Notes: generated from the letters alone by a model not told the origin. A stretch of 64,000 nt of DNA from Candidatus Krumholzibacteriota bacterium (GCA_016933255.1 JAFGBF010000026.1:1-64000); one strand, 5' to 3'. Positions 26,134-36,056 are shown, counted from the stretch's first letter. Made by a program: numbers and translations.

Positions 26134-28572
26134 GTGGATCTGCCCGCTATGAGAATTAACGGGCATGACGCTCTCTATGACAGGCGGTTCGCCGAAGATA
26201 TCGTCGATACCTTCGGTCCTTTTATCCCTGCCGAAGAAATAACCGGGCTTGAGCAGGATGAAGTAGCTCAGGCTGTCATCGACGGGCTTGCCGCTTCTCC
26301 GGTACCTGCCCCTGTTTTGCTCGACCTTTCATCCAGATCGGGGTTTTCCGGCCGCCATATACTGGAAAAGATCATAAGATCCGTTCTCTCGGGGGAGTTT
26401 CCCGATCTGGAAGCTCCGGTATCTCATGAAAGCTTATCAGCGGTAAAGAATGATCCAGCGCCGGGAGATAGGGATGGAATCGATCCGGAACCTGGCGGGG
26501 AAGGGAACTCCTCTTCGGCTGAAGCTGCCCTATGCGGGAAGATCACGGTTGAAAAATCATTCGATCTTCTATTCGATCTTCTGGGCGAGAGGAGAAGCGG
26601 CCAGGTCGAAATGGCTCATATGGTATTGGACTCATTTCGTTCGGGCAAGATAGCATTTATCGAAGCGGGGACAGGGACGGGGAAATCACTTGCCTATCTC
26701 GTACCTTCGATCCTGCATGCGTCCGAGACGGGTGAGAAGATAATTATCTCGACTCATACGAGAAACCTTCAGAACCAGCTGATGACGAAAGAGATTCCCT
26801 TACTTGGGAGCGTACTGGGCATAGATGTGGATGTTGTAAGGCTTATGGGAAGGGAAAATTATATCTGTTCGAGGAAACTTGTCTCAGCTGTTTCACGCAT
26901 CTCCGAGGATGATCCATCTGCCGCTCTGTCCCTGGCTCTTTCGGGGGCTCTCACGATTACAGGCAGAATAGAATCCCTTTCGCAGTCTGATGCAGCTGTC
27001 GATCCGGGAAAGCTCAGGGCTCCGGCGCGGTGTATGATGAACGGCTGCAGCCATTCCGATACCTGTCCGCTGCTTATAGCAAGAAAAAAGGCAAGGGCAG
27101 CATCGATAGTATTTGTCAACCACGCTCTTATATTGACAGATTACCGGCAGGGGGGATCCGTACTCGGCCCGTATGATTGCGTTGTTTTCGATGAGGCCCA
27201 CCATATCGAACATTGTGTAATGGAGAATCTGTCCGTCCGCGTTTTTAACCGCGATCTCGGCAGGATCCTTGAGGCGGTCTCGCCTGTTTCGGCCTCCGCA
27301 CCCGAATGGAAGTTATTCCTTTCAATGTGCGGCGATCCCGGGGGCTCTTCAGGGGTCGATGCAGGAATAAGCGGCCTTGCCGCACAGATCGAGCGGCTTC
27401 AGGTGTCATTCTCTTCTGTCTTCAGCGCGATATCGAACCTGCTTGACCCGGGAAAAAAATTGCGCAGCAGAAAGACGAGGTACCAGGACGGAAAAGCGGT
27501 ATTTGCAGAGATCGAGGATGAACTGAATAATTATCGTAATGTTTATAACGAGTTCAGAGAAACACTTAAACCATTACTGGAGGTAACCGCGTCCTCCGCG
27601 GGACTTGTTTTTCAACAGAAATTAAAATATATGGAAGAGGAATTGATTGAGCTGTCCGCTGCCCTGGAATACCTGGTTGCCGCATCGGATGATGAAAGTG
27701 TCTTCTGGGTCGAGTGGTCCAAAGCGGGGACAGCTTCAGGGCTCTGCGGATCTCCGCTTGCGATCGACCGCCGTTTTGCCGATTTTATAGAGGAAAACTG
27801 CAGCAGCGCGATATTCACTTCAGCGACTCTCGCTTCGGAAGGAAGGTTCTCGTCAGTCAAAAAGAGGCTCGGAACTTCCTTGTCGGGATTGGATTGTTCG
27901 GAGCTTATAGTACCGTCGCCATTTGATTACAAAAATAATTTCCTGATCATTATTCAGCGCGGCCTTGGAGATCCGAATCAACAGAATCATGCTTTAGACG
28001 CAGCGGAGATCATCGCCGAACTTGCAATCCGGGTAAAGCGCAGGATCCTCGTTCTGTTCACCTCGCACAGCATGTGCAGGATGGTCGCAGGTCATCTTGA
28101 GAGAGCCGATCTTCCAGGCCCTGTTTTTGTGCAGGGAATCTCAGGAAGCAGAGAAGAGGTTGCAGGAAATTTCAAAGCAGCTGAGGGGGCGATATTGCTT
28201 GGCGTGGCCAGCTTCTGGGAGGGGGTAGATTTTCCCGGCGAACAGCTGGAGGTGATCGTAATACCTAAACTTCCTTTTCCGGTGCCTAATGAACCTATAG
28301 TTGAAGCCATGTCCGACAGATTGAGGAGAGAGGGCGAGGATCCGTTCGATTCTCTCTTTCTTCCCGAAGCGGTCATGAGGCTGAGACAGGGGATAGGGAG
28401 AGTGATCAGAAGGACGACAGACAGGGGAGTAGCGGTCATTCTTGATCCGAGGATGGAATCGCGTCCGTACTCGAAGAAGGTCGTCTCTTCGCTTCCCTCG
28501 GAGCCGACCTCGACAGAGGGGATCGATGATACGGTGAATGCGGCGGCAGCATGGTTTGCCGACCTTCCCTAA
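26134..28572 (+). CDS. DinG/XPD-family ATP-dependent DNA helicase
   Basis: This is an SF2 iron-sulfur helicase acting 5'-3' on DNA in repair or recombination. After a roughly 135-residue N-terminal region come Walker A (EAGTGTGKSLAYL, about 177-189) and motif Ia-like STHTRNLQNQL. The four-Cys cluster region (YICSRKL, then CMMNGCSHSDTC) is followed by DEAHH (motif II), FTSATL, ASFWEGVDFPGE and motif VI GIGRVIRRTTDRG. The N-terminus lacks an obvious DnaQ-type exonuclease. The GTG start at 26134 has AAAGGA 10 nt upstream; ATG 26149 is the alternative. dinG-type family membership is firm; the exact subgroup is not. Confidence 0.88.
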   Translation: MDLPAMRINGHDALYDRRFAEDIVDTFGPFIPAEEITGLEQDEVAQAVIDGLAASPVPAPVLLDLSSRSGFSGRHILEKIIRSVLSGEFPDLEAPVSHESLSAVKNDPAPGDRDGIDPEPGGEGNSSSAEAALCGKITVEKSFDLLFDLLGERRSGQVEMAHMVLDSFRSGKIAFIEAGTGTGKSLAYLVPSILHASETGEKIIISTHTRNLQNQLMTKEIPLLGSVLGIDVDVVRLMGRENYICSRKLVSAVSRISEDDPSAALSLALSGALTITGRIESLSQSDAAVDPGKLRAPARCMMNGCSHSDTCPLLIARKKARAASIVFVNHALILTDYRQGGSVLGPYDCVVFDEAHHIEHCVMENLSVRVFNRDLGRILEAVSPVSASAPEWKLFLSMCGDPGGSSGVDAGISGLAAQIERLQVSFSSVFSAISNLLDPGKKLRSRKTRYQDGKAVFAEIEDELNNYRNVYNEFRETLKPLLEVTASSAGLVFQQKLKYMEEELIELSAALEYLVAASDDESVFWVEWSKAGTASGLCGSPLAIDRRFADFIEENCSSAIFTSATLASEGRFSSVKKRLGTSLSGLDCSELIVPSPFDYKNNFLIIIQRGLGDPNQQNHALDAAEIIAELAIRVKRRILVLFTSHSMCRMVAGHLERADLPGPVFVQGISGSREEVAGNFKAAEGAILLGVASFWEGVDFPGEQLEVIVIPKLPFPVPNEPIVEAMSDRLRREGEDPFDSLFLPEAVMRLRQGIGRVIRRTTDRGVAVILDPRMESRPYSKKVVSSLPSEPTSTEGIDDTVNAAAAWFADLP

Positions 28573-28663
28573 GCGGAACAGCCTCAAAAAGTATAGTGGC
28601 AAAACAGTTGCGGCGGGGTATGTAAATAATGTATCATTTCATTGTCTATTTTGTTTTGTGAAG

Positions 28664-28693
28664 TTGTAACTGGTTGTAGACAAAGGGTATTAT
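28664..28693 (+). promoter_or_regulatory. Putative promoter for hutU
   Basis: TTGTAA (28664-28669) and TATTAT (28688-28693) are separated by 18 bp in an AT-rich stretch of the 156-bp gap between the helicase gene and hutU. The start would be near 28700, about 29 nt before the ATG, which has CGGAGG upstream. Confidence 0.45.
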
Positions 28694-28728
28694 AACACGA
28701 TTAAAAATCAGTTCCGGAGGTAAAGGAT

Positions 28729-30384
28729 ATGAAACAGGGGATTATAAGGGCTCCAAGGGGAAGCGAAATCAGCTGCAGGGGATGGTTTCAGGAGGCGGCG
28801 ATGCGTATGCTGATGAACAATCTGGACCCGGAAAACGCTGAAAAACCTGAGGAACTTGTCGTCTATGGCGGAACAGGTAAAGCTGCGAGAAACTGGGACT
28901 GTTATCACGCGATCATAGATTCACTGAAGAAACTCGGAAATGACGAGACGCTTCTTGTGCAGTCCGGAAAACCTGTCGCTGTCTTCAAGACTCATGAGGG
29001 GGCTCCGAGGGTCCTGATAGCGAATTCTCTCCTTGTTCCCAAATGGGCTACCTGGGAGCATTTTTGGGAACTCGAATCGAAAGACCTGATGATGTACGGA
29101 CAGATGACCGCGGGTTCCTGGATGTATATCGGTACTCAGGGGATTCTTCAGGGGACTTACGAGACATTCTCCGAATGCGCGAACAAACATTTTGGGGGAA
29201 GCCTGGAGGGAAGGTTCATCCTTTCCGGCGGCCTTGGCGGGATGAGCGGAGCCCAGCCTCTTGCAGTTACGATGAACGGCGGTGTCTGTCTGATAGTAGA
29301 GGTCGATGCCGGCAGGATCAAAAGGCGTCTCGAAACTGACTATTGCGATCTTATGGAGACCGATCTCGATGCCGCCCTGAAAAAGGTGGAAGAAGCGGTA
29401 AAAGCTAAAAAGCCCCTGTCGATAGGCCTGGTGGGCAACTGCGCAGAAGTTTTTCCCGAGCTTGTCAGAAGGGGAGTGGTTCCTGACATAGTCACCGATC
29501 AGACATCGGCTCATGATCCGCTCAACGGATATATTCCAAAAGGCCATACCCTTGAAGAGGCAGCCGCTCTGCGCGCGGATCATCCAGACCGCTATATCAA
29601 GGAAGCTATAGGTTCGATGGTAGATCATGTCCAGGCAATGATCGACCTTCAGGAAAAGGGATCTGTAGTCTTCGATTACGGCAACAATATCAGGGGAATG
29701 GCTGAGCAGGGAGGCTTGAAAAACGCCTTCTCCTTTCCCGGCTTCGTACCGGCATTCATCCGGCCGATGTTCTGTATAGGAAAAGGCCCTTTTCGCTGGA
29801 TAGCGCTTTCGGGGAAAAAAGAAGATATCTACAGGACCGATGAACTTGTCCTTGAGCTGTTTCCTGAAAACGAATCTTTATGCCGATGGATCAGGCTTGC
29901 GGGAGAAAAGGTCGCATTTCAGGGCCTTCCATCGAGAATATGCTGGCTCGCACACGGCGAAAGGAAGAAATTCGGTCTGGCGATGCATGATCTTGTCGCC
30001 AAAGGGGAGATAAGTGCCCCTATAGTAATAGGCCGCGATCACCTCGACAGCGGTTCTGTAGCATCTCCCTACCGCGAAACGGAAGGAATGATAGATGGAA
30101 GCGACGCCGTCGCCGACTGGCCGATACTGAATGCCATGCTGAATGTATCGAGCGGCGCGGCATGGGTCTCGGTGCATCATGGAGGCGGAGTGGGGATGGG
30201 ACTTTCGATACACGCCGGGCTTGCCGTTGTAGCCGACGGAACGCCGGAAGGCCGTGAAAAACTAGCACGTTGTCTCGATAATGACCCTGGCACGGGAGTT
30301 GCAAGACACGCCGACGCGGGGTATGAATCAGCTATTAAAAAGGCCCGTGAAGCAGGGCTTGATATCCCGATGATGGGGAAATAG
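28729..30384 (+). CDS. hutU: Urocanate hydratase
   Basis: HutU catalyses the second step of histidine breakdown, urocanate to imidazolonepropionate, using tightly bound NAD+. The 551 residues match the usual 550-560. Diagnostic segments are [28 protein letters not shown], the glycine-rich NAD region [20 protein letters not shown], and [11 protein letters not shown]-like [15 protein letters not shown] with [16 protein letters not shown] near the end. hutI follows after a 122-bp structured gap. No hutH, hutG or formiminotransferase gene is present here, so the rest of the pathway lies elsewhere or histidine arrives as urocanate. Confidence 0.97.
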   Translation: MKQGIIRAPRGSEISCRGWFQEAAMRMLMNNLDPENAEKPEELVVYGGTGKAARNWDCYHAIIDSLKKLGNDETLLVQSGKPVAVFKTHEGAPRVLIANSLLVPKWATWEHFWELESKDLMMYGQMTAGSWMYIGTQGILQGTYETFSECANKHFGGSLEGRFILSGGLGGMSGAQPLAVTMNGGVCLIVEVDAGRIKRRLETDYCDLMETDLDAALKKVEEAVKAKKPLSIGLVGNCAEVFPELVRRGVVPDIVTDQTSAHDPLNGYIPKGHTLEEAAALRADHPDRYIKEAIGSMVDHVQAMIDLQEKGSVVFDYGNNIRGMAEQGGLKNAFSFPGFVPAFIRPMFCIGKGPFRWIALSGKKEDIYRTDELVLELFPENESLCRWIRLAGEKVAFQGLPSRICWLAHGERKKFGLAMHDLVAKGEISAPIVIGRDHLDSGSVASPYRETEGMIDGSDAVADWPILNAMLNVSSGAAWVSVHHGGGVGMGLSIHAGLAVVADGTPEGREKLARCLDNDPGTGVARHADAGYESAIKKAREAGLDIPMMGK

Positions 30385-30391
30385 AATATTT

Positions 30392-30503
30392 TCCATCTTC
30401 TCATGTCGGGAGATGGATCTTGTGGGGAATCGGGTATATACCCGCAACTGTGTGCATTATGCCTGGATTGACCAGGTAGGATATATCATTCTGCGAGGAG
30501 AGG
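30392..30503 (+). promoter_or_regulatory. Structured RNA leader between hutU and hutI, candidate riboregulator
   Basis: Three hairpins fill this short gap. The first pairs 30392-30401 with 30408-30417 (CCATCT...AGATGG plus inner wobble pairs). The second is the perfect 14-base palindrome CGGGTATATACCCG at 30431-30444. The third is CCTGG-attga-CCAGG at 30462-30476. TCTTCTC (30396-30402), in the first stem, can instead pair with the hutI Shine-Dalgarno GAGGAGA (30495-30501) with one G-U wobble, a plausible on/off switch. GGGAA at 30426-30430, CCCGCAACTGTG across 30441-30452 and GCCTGGATTGACCAGG resemble pieces of the cobalamin riboswitch core, but other conserved blocks are missing. No T-run follows, so translation control is likelier than termination. 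Confidence 0.45.
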
Positions 30504-30506
30504 CGC

Positions 30507-31805
30507 TTGCCTGAGTTCATTGATCTGCTGCTTGTCGGCGCCGGACAGATCGTAACCTGCTCGGGGTTCGGTGACGGGCCCTGGCGGGGCGGCGGTCTGT
30601 CTGAGCCCGGAGTGATCCGGGGTGGTTCTATTGCTGTCACCGAAGGAAGAATATTTGCCATAGGTACGGATGCGGATGTGAAAAAGAAGATCGGTGGAGC
30701 CAGGGTCCTGAAGACAATCGAAGTAGACGGGCGCGTAATGATGCCGGGATGGGTCGATCCTCATACTCACGCGGTATTTGCAGGCTACAGAGCCGATGAA
30801 TATGAGGCGAGGATCAGGGGAGACAGCTATCTTGATATTGAAAAAATGGGCGGCGGGATAAAGAGGTCTGTAAAGGGCGTCAGGGAAATGGATGAGGAGC
30901 GCCTTTTTGAGCTGGCCAGGCGAAGGCTGGGGCGGATGCTGGATCAGGGTGTAACGACTCTCGAGATAAAAAGCGGCTATGGACTTGATATAGAAAATGA
31001 GATCAAGCAGCTTCGCGTGATCGAACGTCTTGGAAAAGAAACGGATCTCGATGTCGTTGCGACTTTTATGGGAGCGCATCAGGTTCCTCCCGAATACAGC
31101 GATCCGGACTGCTATGTCGATTTTATTATAAAAGAGATGATACCCGCAGTGGCCGAGACAGGTCTTGCGAAGTACATCGACGTTTTCTGTGAAAAAGGCG
31201 TATTTGACGTAGGGCAGACGCGAAGGGTCCTTGAAGCCGGCAAAGAATACGGATTTGGTCTTAAAGTCCATTCCGATGAGATATATGCTCTGGGTGGAAC
31301 AGAGCTTGCTGTCGAGATGGGTGCAGTGTCGGTAGAACATCTTACAAGGATCACTCCTTCAGGAATTAAAAGCCTTGCAGGAAGTGATACGATAGGAGTC
31401 CTGTTGCCGGGAACATCTTTTGGGCTGGCTTCAAATGATTTTGCCCCCGCTCGCGACCTTATTGAGGCCGGCGCGGCTATCGCGCTTTCGACAGATTTCA
31501 ATCCCGGCAGTGCGCCATCGAGTTCGATGCCGCTTTCGGTCTCTATCGCCTGTTCACAGATGGGGCTTGTTCCGGGTGAAGCGATCGTAGCGGCGACACG
31601 CAATGCCGCTTTTGCTATTGGAATGGGTTCTGAAGTCGGCTCTCTGGAAGTAGGGAAGAAAGCCGATATAGTGATATATGATATTGAGGATTATCGGGAA
31701 ATACCGAGCAGAGCAGGCCTGAATCACGCGGTAGTCGTAGTCAAGGAAGGGAATGTGGCAAGTGAGGTCCATGATTTCAGGGCCAGGAGCGAGGTCGGGT
31801 TGTGA
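30507..31805 (+). CDS. hutI: Imidazolonepropionase
   Basis: HutI hydrolyses 4-imidazolone-5-propionate to N-formimino-L-glutamate, the third step of histidine degradation. It is an amidohydrolase with the metal motif DPHTHAVFAG (H86, H88). Further hallmarks are GVTTLEIKSGYGLD, FMGAHQVPPE, KVHSDE, SVEHLTRITPSG and STDFNPGSAPSSSMPL. The 432 residues are slightly longer than the usual 405-415. It begins with TTG, preceded by the strong site GAGGAGAGG. Its stop overlaps the GTG of the following TPR gene (GTGA). The upstream gap is structured and may regulate it. Confidence 0.96.
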   Translation: MPEFIDLLLVGAGQIVTCSGFGDGPWRGGGLSEPGVIRGGSIAVTEGRIFAIGTDADVKKKIGGARVLKTIEVDGRVMMPGWVDPHTHAVFAGYRADEYEARIRGDSYLDIEKMGGGIKRSVKGVREMDEERLFELARRRLGRMLDQGVTTLEIKSGYGLDIENEIKQLRVIERLGKETDLDVVATFMGAHQVPPEYSDPDCYVDFIIKEMIPAVAETGLAKYIDVFCEKGVFDVGQTRRVLEAGKEYGFGLKVHSDEIYALGGTELAVEMGAVSVEHLTRITPSGIKSLAGSDTIGVLLPGTSFGLASNDFAPARDLIEAGAAIALSTDFNPGSAPSSSMPLSVSIACSQMGLVPGEAIVAATRNAAFAIGMGSEVGSLEVGKKADIVIYDIEDYREIPSRAGLNHAVVVVKEGNVASEVHDFRARSEVGL

Positions 31806-33307
31806 GTAAAGCGACTCAGTTGAGACAAAGAGCGCAGATTTTTCTCAAAAAGGGAAAAATCGAAAATGCGATAGAGCAATATCAGAAGCTCCTCACTGTC
31901 GAGGCACGGAACCCGAACCTGTATAATGAACTCGGCGATATCTACCTGAGAGCCGGAGAGAAGATGCTTGCGGTATCTTCGTTTGAAAAAGCTTCCGCGA
32001 ATTATGAAAAAGTCGCCCTGTATAATAATGCCGTAGCTGTGTGCAAAAAGATTCTCAGAACCGTTCCCAACAGGGTCGAGACGATCTACAAGCTTGGAGA
32101 GATCAAGACAAAACAGAAATTTATGGGTGAGGCGGAAACTTACTTTCTCCAGTATTTTGATTTGATCCAGGCCGATCAGGATTGTTCAGACGGAAATATG
32201 GCGAAAAGGATAGAGAATATTCTGGAACTGGCTCCTGATAGTGAACGCATCTGGGAACGGGCTGCCGAAGCTTATTCGGATCTGGGAATAAAATCCAAAG
32301 CTGCCGAGACATTCGCTCAACTTCTTTCGAAAACCTCGAAGGGTGGAGATTCCGAGAAGACAAGTTCTTATAGAAGCAGGCTGGATCTGCTCAAGAAGTC
32401 GTTAAAACCCGATGAAATCAGTGAGATAGATAAGATCTGTTCCGTGCCTGAACCGGAAGCTGTTGAATCTGAAGGTGTAGATTCTTCAGGAATCGACATT
32501 GTCGGAAACAGTGCAGGGATGGCTCCAGAGACAGAAAGTAATAACGATACGGGAGAGGCGGTTGCCGAGAGCGTCGAATCGGTAACGGATTCTGAAGAAG
32601 AGTCTCCCGGAATAGAAGATCCGGATATCGAACAGGAATTCCAGGCCGACTCCGAGAAAATCGAAGCTGAGATCGATTCAGGAGAAGAACCTGTTCCCGG
32701 CGGTTCAGAGACTGGAGATTCTGTTGAAGAGGACGCAACAGGAGAAAGAAATTCCGGTCTGCAGGAAATGGATGTTTCCGTTTCGGGTTCCAGCGGCGAA
32801 GAACCTGTCAGCAAAGAAGAAATATCGGCGACTCCGTCCGAAGACCTTTCCGATATAATCGAGCAGGAAGACAAGGAGATCGAGAAAGAGACTTCCGAGG
32901 TCAATCTTGCTGAGGATATCAGCAGTGACGTAGAAGAGGATGATTTCAGGAGCCACTACGACCTGGGGATGGCCTATATTGAAATGAGACTTTTCGACGA
33001 TGCTCTTAAAGAATTGCAGATATCATCAAGGTCGGAACAGCTCCAGCTGCAAAGCCTCGAGATGATAGGGCAGTGTTTCATAGAGATCAATAATCCGCAT
33101 CTCGCAGTAAAACAACTCAAGCGGGGTCTGGAATTGACCGGAAACGCCAATGGTGACAATCTCGGTATTCATTATAATCTCGGGCTGGCTTATGAAGCTC
33201 TGGGAGAGAGCGAGAAGGCAAGAGAACACTTTGAGGAAGTCTACATAGTAGATGTCACCTTTAGGGATATCTCCGTAAAAATGAAAAAATTCAGTTCTAT
33301 CTCCTGA
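31802..33307 (+). CDS. Tetratricopeptide-repeat protein with long acidic linker
   Basis: The 501-residue protein has an N-terminal array of TPR units (about 1-200; for example GKIENAIEQYQKLLTVEARN and RAGEKMLAVSSFEKASANYE). A highly acidic, Ser- and Glu-rich disordered stretch follows (about 215-375), and then a second TPR array (about 380-500; HYDLGMAYIEMRLFDDALKE and NLGLAYEALGESEKAREHFE). There is no signal peptide, so it is likely cytoplasmic. It probably bridges partner proteins. Similar TPR proteins occur beside pilus and secretion genes in deltaproteobacteria and FCB bacteria, but here it is coupled to hutI by a 4-nt overlap. Function is unknown. Confidence 0.78.
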   Translation: MSKATQLRQRAQIFLKKGKIENAIEQYQKLLTVEARNPNLYNELGDIYLRAGEKMLAVSSFEKASANYEKVALYNNAVAVCKKILRTVPNRVETIYKLGEIKTKQKFMGEAETYFLQYFDLIQADQDCSDGNMAKRIENILELAPDSERIWERAAEAYSDLGIKSKAAETFAQLLSKTSKGGDSEKTSSYRSRLDLLKKSLKPDEISEIDKICSVPEPEAVESEGVDSSGIDIVGNSAGMAPETESNNDTGEAVAESVESVTDSEEESPGIEDPDIEQEFQADSEKIEAEIDSGEEPVPGGSETGDSVEEDATGERNSGLQEMDVSVSGSSGEEPVSKEEISATPSEDLSDIIEQEDKEIEKETSEVNLAEDISSDVEEDDFRSHYDLGMAYIEMRLFDDALKELQISSRSEQLQLQSLEMIGQCFIEINNPHLAVKQLKRGLELTGNANGDNLGIHYNLGLAYEALGESEKAREHFEEVYIVDVTFRDISVKMKKFSSIS

Positions 33308-33317
33308 AACGGTCAAG

Positions 33318-34145
33318 ATGCAAAATCCTCAATCCCTCTGTGATCTTCATATTCATTCATACTATTCCGACGGGGCGTTATCCCCCGGGGAGCTTGTCAG
33401 AAAATCTGAAGAGGCCGGACTTTCAGCAATCTCGATCACTGACCACGATACTGTCGATGGGTTATCAGACGCTCTTGAATCGGCGGAATCCAGCTGTATA
33501 GAGATGATCACCGGTGTCGAGTTCAATATAAGAGAGGCAGGCAAAGATGTTCATCTGCTTGGATATCTTTTTGATCATCGGGACAAAAAGCTTGTCGATC
33601 TTCTAAACAGTCTCAAGGAAGCGAGAAAAGCCAGAGCGGAATCGATAGTAAGCAAGCTTGCCTGTGCGGGGATCAGTATTGATATGGAAGAAGTAAGGAG
33701 CTTATCTGGCCGAGGGACTGTTGGAAGACTTCATATAGCCAGAGTACTTCTGGAAAAGGGATATGTGGATGATATCCAGGAGGGGTTCTCGAAGTATATC
33801 GGAGAGGGAAGGCCTGCTTTTGTCCCCAGGATCATCCTTAAAGCCGCCGACACCGTATCCCTGATCAGAAGCGCGGGCGGAGTCGCGGTATGGGCCCATC
33901 CAGGAGCTTTGATCAGAAACCGCGGCCTTGTGAAAACCATGGTCGATTCAGGCATCTCCGGGATTGAAACCGTTCATCCGAACCACAATTCCGAGATTGT
34001 GGAAAAGATCCGTTCTGTCGCGCAGGAGAAGGGGCTGGTGACTACGGGAGGTTCGGACTATCATTTTGATGAGGCTATGAAGGCTGCGATAGGAGAGATG
34101 GGAACAACATATCAGGCTGTCATCGACCTCAGGAAAATGATTTGA
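33318..34145 (+). CDS. PHP-domain phosphoesterase (YciV/RNase AM type)
   Basis: The 275-residue protein is a stand-alone PHP domain. Metal ligands are visible in DLHIHSYYSDG (H-x-H and D), SITDHDTVDG, the Glu of GVEFNI, VHLLGY, VWAHPG and GGSDYHF near the end. This matches the YciV/TrpH group, whose characterised members are 3',5'-nucleoside bisphosphate phosphatases or 5'-3' exoribonucleases acting on short RNAs and 5S/16S/23S rRNA ends. The specific substrate here is unproven. It follows the TPR gene by 10 bp. Confidence 0.87.
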   Translation: MQNPQSLCDLHIHSYYSDGALSPGELVRKSEEAGLSAISITDHDTVDGLSDALESAESSCIEMITGVEFNIREAGKDVHLLGYLFDHRDKKLVDLLNSLKEARKARAESIVSKLACAGISIDMEEVRSLSGRGTVGRLHIARVLLEKGYVDDIQEGFSKYIGEGRPAFVPRIILKAADTVSLIRSAGGVAVWAHPGALIRNRGLVKTMVDSGISGIETVHPNHNSEIVEKIRSVAQEKGLVTTGGSDYHFDEAMKAAIGEMGTTYQAVIDLRKMI

Positions 34146-34226
34146 CTTGACCGGCTGCCGTCTCTGAATTAAAGTTCCCCCTGAATGTGCTTATTGGTTT
34201 TTGAACGACTTACTCTGGCAGACCGA

Positions 34227-36056
34227 ATGAAGCTCTCCATTTGTCATACTACACTGATGACAGCTGCTATCGTCTCCTTTTTCCTTAAGGTCGATTCAGC
34301 AGAGGCCAGGACTTTTCCCGATGGATCGGTTCTATCCGATTCTCTCGCCTTTTCCGGAGAAGTCTTTGTGGTGACCTCCGAAGAACTTGTCGATTATAAT
34401 ATCAATACAGTTGAAGATATCCTGGAGATGCTTCCCGGAGTCACTTTCTGGAGAAAAGGACCGGAAGGTTCTTCTGTTTCTTTTTCTATCGATGGAGAGA
34501 TATCCAGGGGGATGACCCTGCTGGTCAATGGCCTGCCGTTCTCCGATCCGTACAACGATGATCCTCTTTTACGATTCATTCCTCTTTCAAGGCTGCTGAG
34601 AGTAGAGGTCATCTATAACGGATTTGTCCCGCGTTCCGGCCTGTCGGTCCCGGGAGGCGTGATCAACATCGTTCTGGAGGAAGGCGGGAGGGAAGGCCCG
34701 CTGGCTACTCTCGATTTCACTAATGGCCGGCACTCGAGAAGATCAAGAAGAGTCTGGTTCGCGACTCCTGAGTCAGCTGTAAATCTGACTTTCTCCTATG
34801 ACCAGTATCTTCAGGATCCCTCGAAATCACTTGCTGAATACGAAAACAGCTTTATAGGGTCATACAATTCGAGAGCGATACTTACTGAACTCAGCGTGAA
34901 AAGTGAGGACGACAAACGTCTCTTTTTTCATTTTCACAGGTTTGACGACTCCTACAGGGGAACGCTTCTGAGACCGATCGACCCCGGTACGTTGGATTCC
35001 GGTGAAAATATCAGTTATAGCGGCGCAGATTATCGTCTAAGATTCTCTGTCGATGATCTTTCTGTCATGCTGAGACAGAGAGTAGTCGAGATGAAACGCG
35101 ACTGCGGGTGGACTTCAGGAGAGGAACTGGGAGCCTCGGCCGCGTGGAATTCGAATATCCGCGGTGTAGAGCTCAAAACATTCCTCGACGCGAGAAAAGT
35201 AACTTTTGAAAACAGGCTGTGGGATGAATACTTTAATCCTGAATGCAGTGTTCTCTCCTGTGCAGCAGCGGGTTCGGGCAAGGTTTTATCGCTGAAGGTG
35301 AGAGGAAGCCTGACTGCTCTGTACCATGATAGAACCGGAAGTTGGATAGGTGGGGGAGCCGGAATCTGTCGAGAGGGTAAAAACGGGATTTATCAGAGTA
35401 TAAATATTTCGAGAAGTTTAAGGATGCCCGCAGCCGATGAACTTTTTCAGCCAGAGCTTGAAAATAGTATCGAAGGCTTTTCAGTCAGCAGTGAAGGAAA
35501 CACAGAGCTTGATCCAGAGCAGGTAGATGAACTTTCAGCGGGGCTTGGATTTTTTAACAGCTTGTCGATAGATCTTTTTGCCAAAAGGGAAACGAGAAGG
35601 ATCATACTCGATGATGGTCCCCTGCCGGTTTATAGATCTACGGGCCGGTCTGATGTCACAGGCGCAAGAAGCCGGTTTAACAGAAGAGAAAGACTTTTTG
35701 GAATAGACTTTATGATTTCTGCCGGAGCAGAATATTTTGGAGAGAGAAGCGATTTTACTTTCGGCATTCCCGAGTATCGTTTTACAGGTAACCTGACAAT
35801 GAAAAGACGCTTCTTTAAAAGGACAGAGACGCTCACCCTGACACTCGGGGGATCCGTCGTAGGCCCCAGGAACTGGGACGGTAGAGAACTGGAAAGGTAC
35901 AATCTTATGAATGCTTCCTTCTCTATGACTGTGATGTCGGCGGCGGTGAGGTTCGAGATGAGAAATCTGTTTGATACGAAATATGAGACAGTTCCCGGAT
36001 ACCTGATGCCGGAACGCCATATCCGTTTCGGTTTGACCTGGGACATTTTTGACTGA
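34227..36056 (+). CDS. TonB-dependent-receptor-like outer-membrane protein with plug domain
   Basis: The 609-residue protein (from ATG 34227, which gives the signal segment MKLSICHTTLMTAAIVSFF) has a receptor plug: VVTSEELVDYNINTVEDILE, MLPGVTF, VLVNGLPFSD-like LLVNGLPFSDPYNDD and GVINIVLEEGG. A barrel follows with typical strands and a C-terminus MRNLFDTKYETVPGYLMPER to LTWDIFD, as in TonB receptors. It is short for the family, and the final residue is Asp rather than Phe or Trp. No adjacent tonB/exbBD or ligand-processing genes reveal a substrate. ATG 34185 is an alternative start; neither has a clear Shine-Dalgarno. Confidence 0.78.
   Translation: MKLSICHTTLMTAAIVSFFLKVDSAEARTFPDGSVLSDSLAFSGEVFVVTSEELVDYNINTVEDILEMLPGVTFWRKGPEGSSVSFSIDGEISRGMTLLVNGLPFSDPYNDDPLLRFIPLSRLLRVEVIYNGFVPRSGLSVPGGVINIVLEEGGREGPLATLDFTNGRHSRRSRRVWFATPESAVNLTFSYDQYLQDPSKSLAEYENSFIGSYNSRAILTELSVKSEDDKRLFFHFHRFDDSYRGTLLRPIDPGTLDSGENISYSGADYRLRFSVDDLSVMLRQRVVEMKRDCGWTSGEELGASAAWNSNIRGVELKTFLDARKVTFENRLWDEYFNPECSVLSCAAAGSGKVLSLKVRGSLTALYHDRTGSWIGGGAGICREGKNGIYQSINISRSLRMPAADELFQPELENSIEGFSVSSEGNTELDPEQVDELSAGLGFFNSLSIDLFAKRETRRIILDDGPLPVYRSTGRSDVTGARSRFNRRERLFGIDFMISAGAEYFGERSDFTFGIPEYRFTGNLTMKRRFFKRTETLTLTLGGSVVGPRNWDGRELERYNLMNASFSMTVMSAAVRFEMRNLFDTKYETVPGYLMPERHIRFGLTWDIFD

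Noticed and set aside
25129-26166. Long minus-strand frame (345 codons) opposite thiC
   Set aside because: thiC on the + strand is certain; the opposite frame has no family features and arises from codon bias.
30413-30514. A 33-codon frame from ATG 30413 to TGA 30512-30514 across the hutU-hutI gap, possible leader peptide
   Set aside because: It has no spaced ribosome site, contains only one His codon, and lies over the hairpins. Structure explains the gap better, though a leader peptide cannot be fully excluded.
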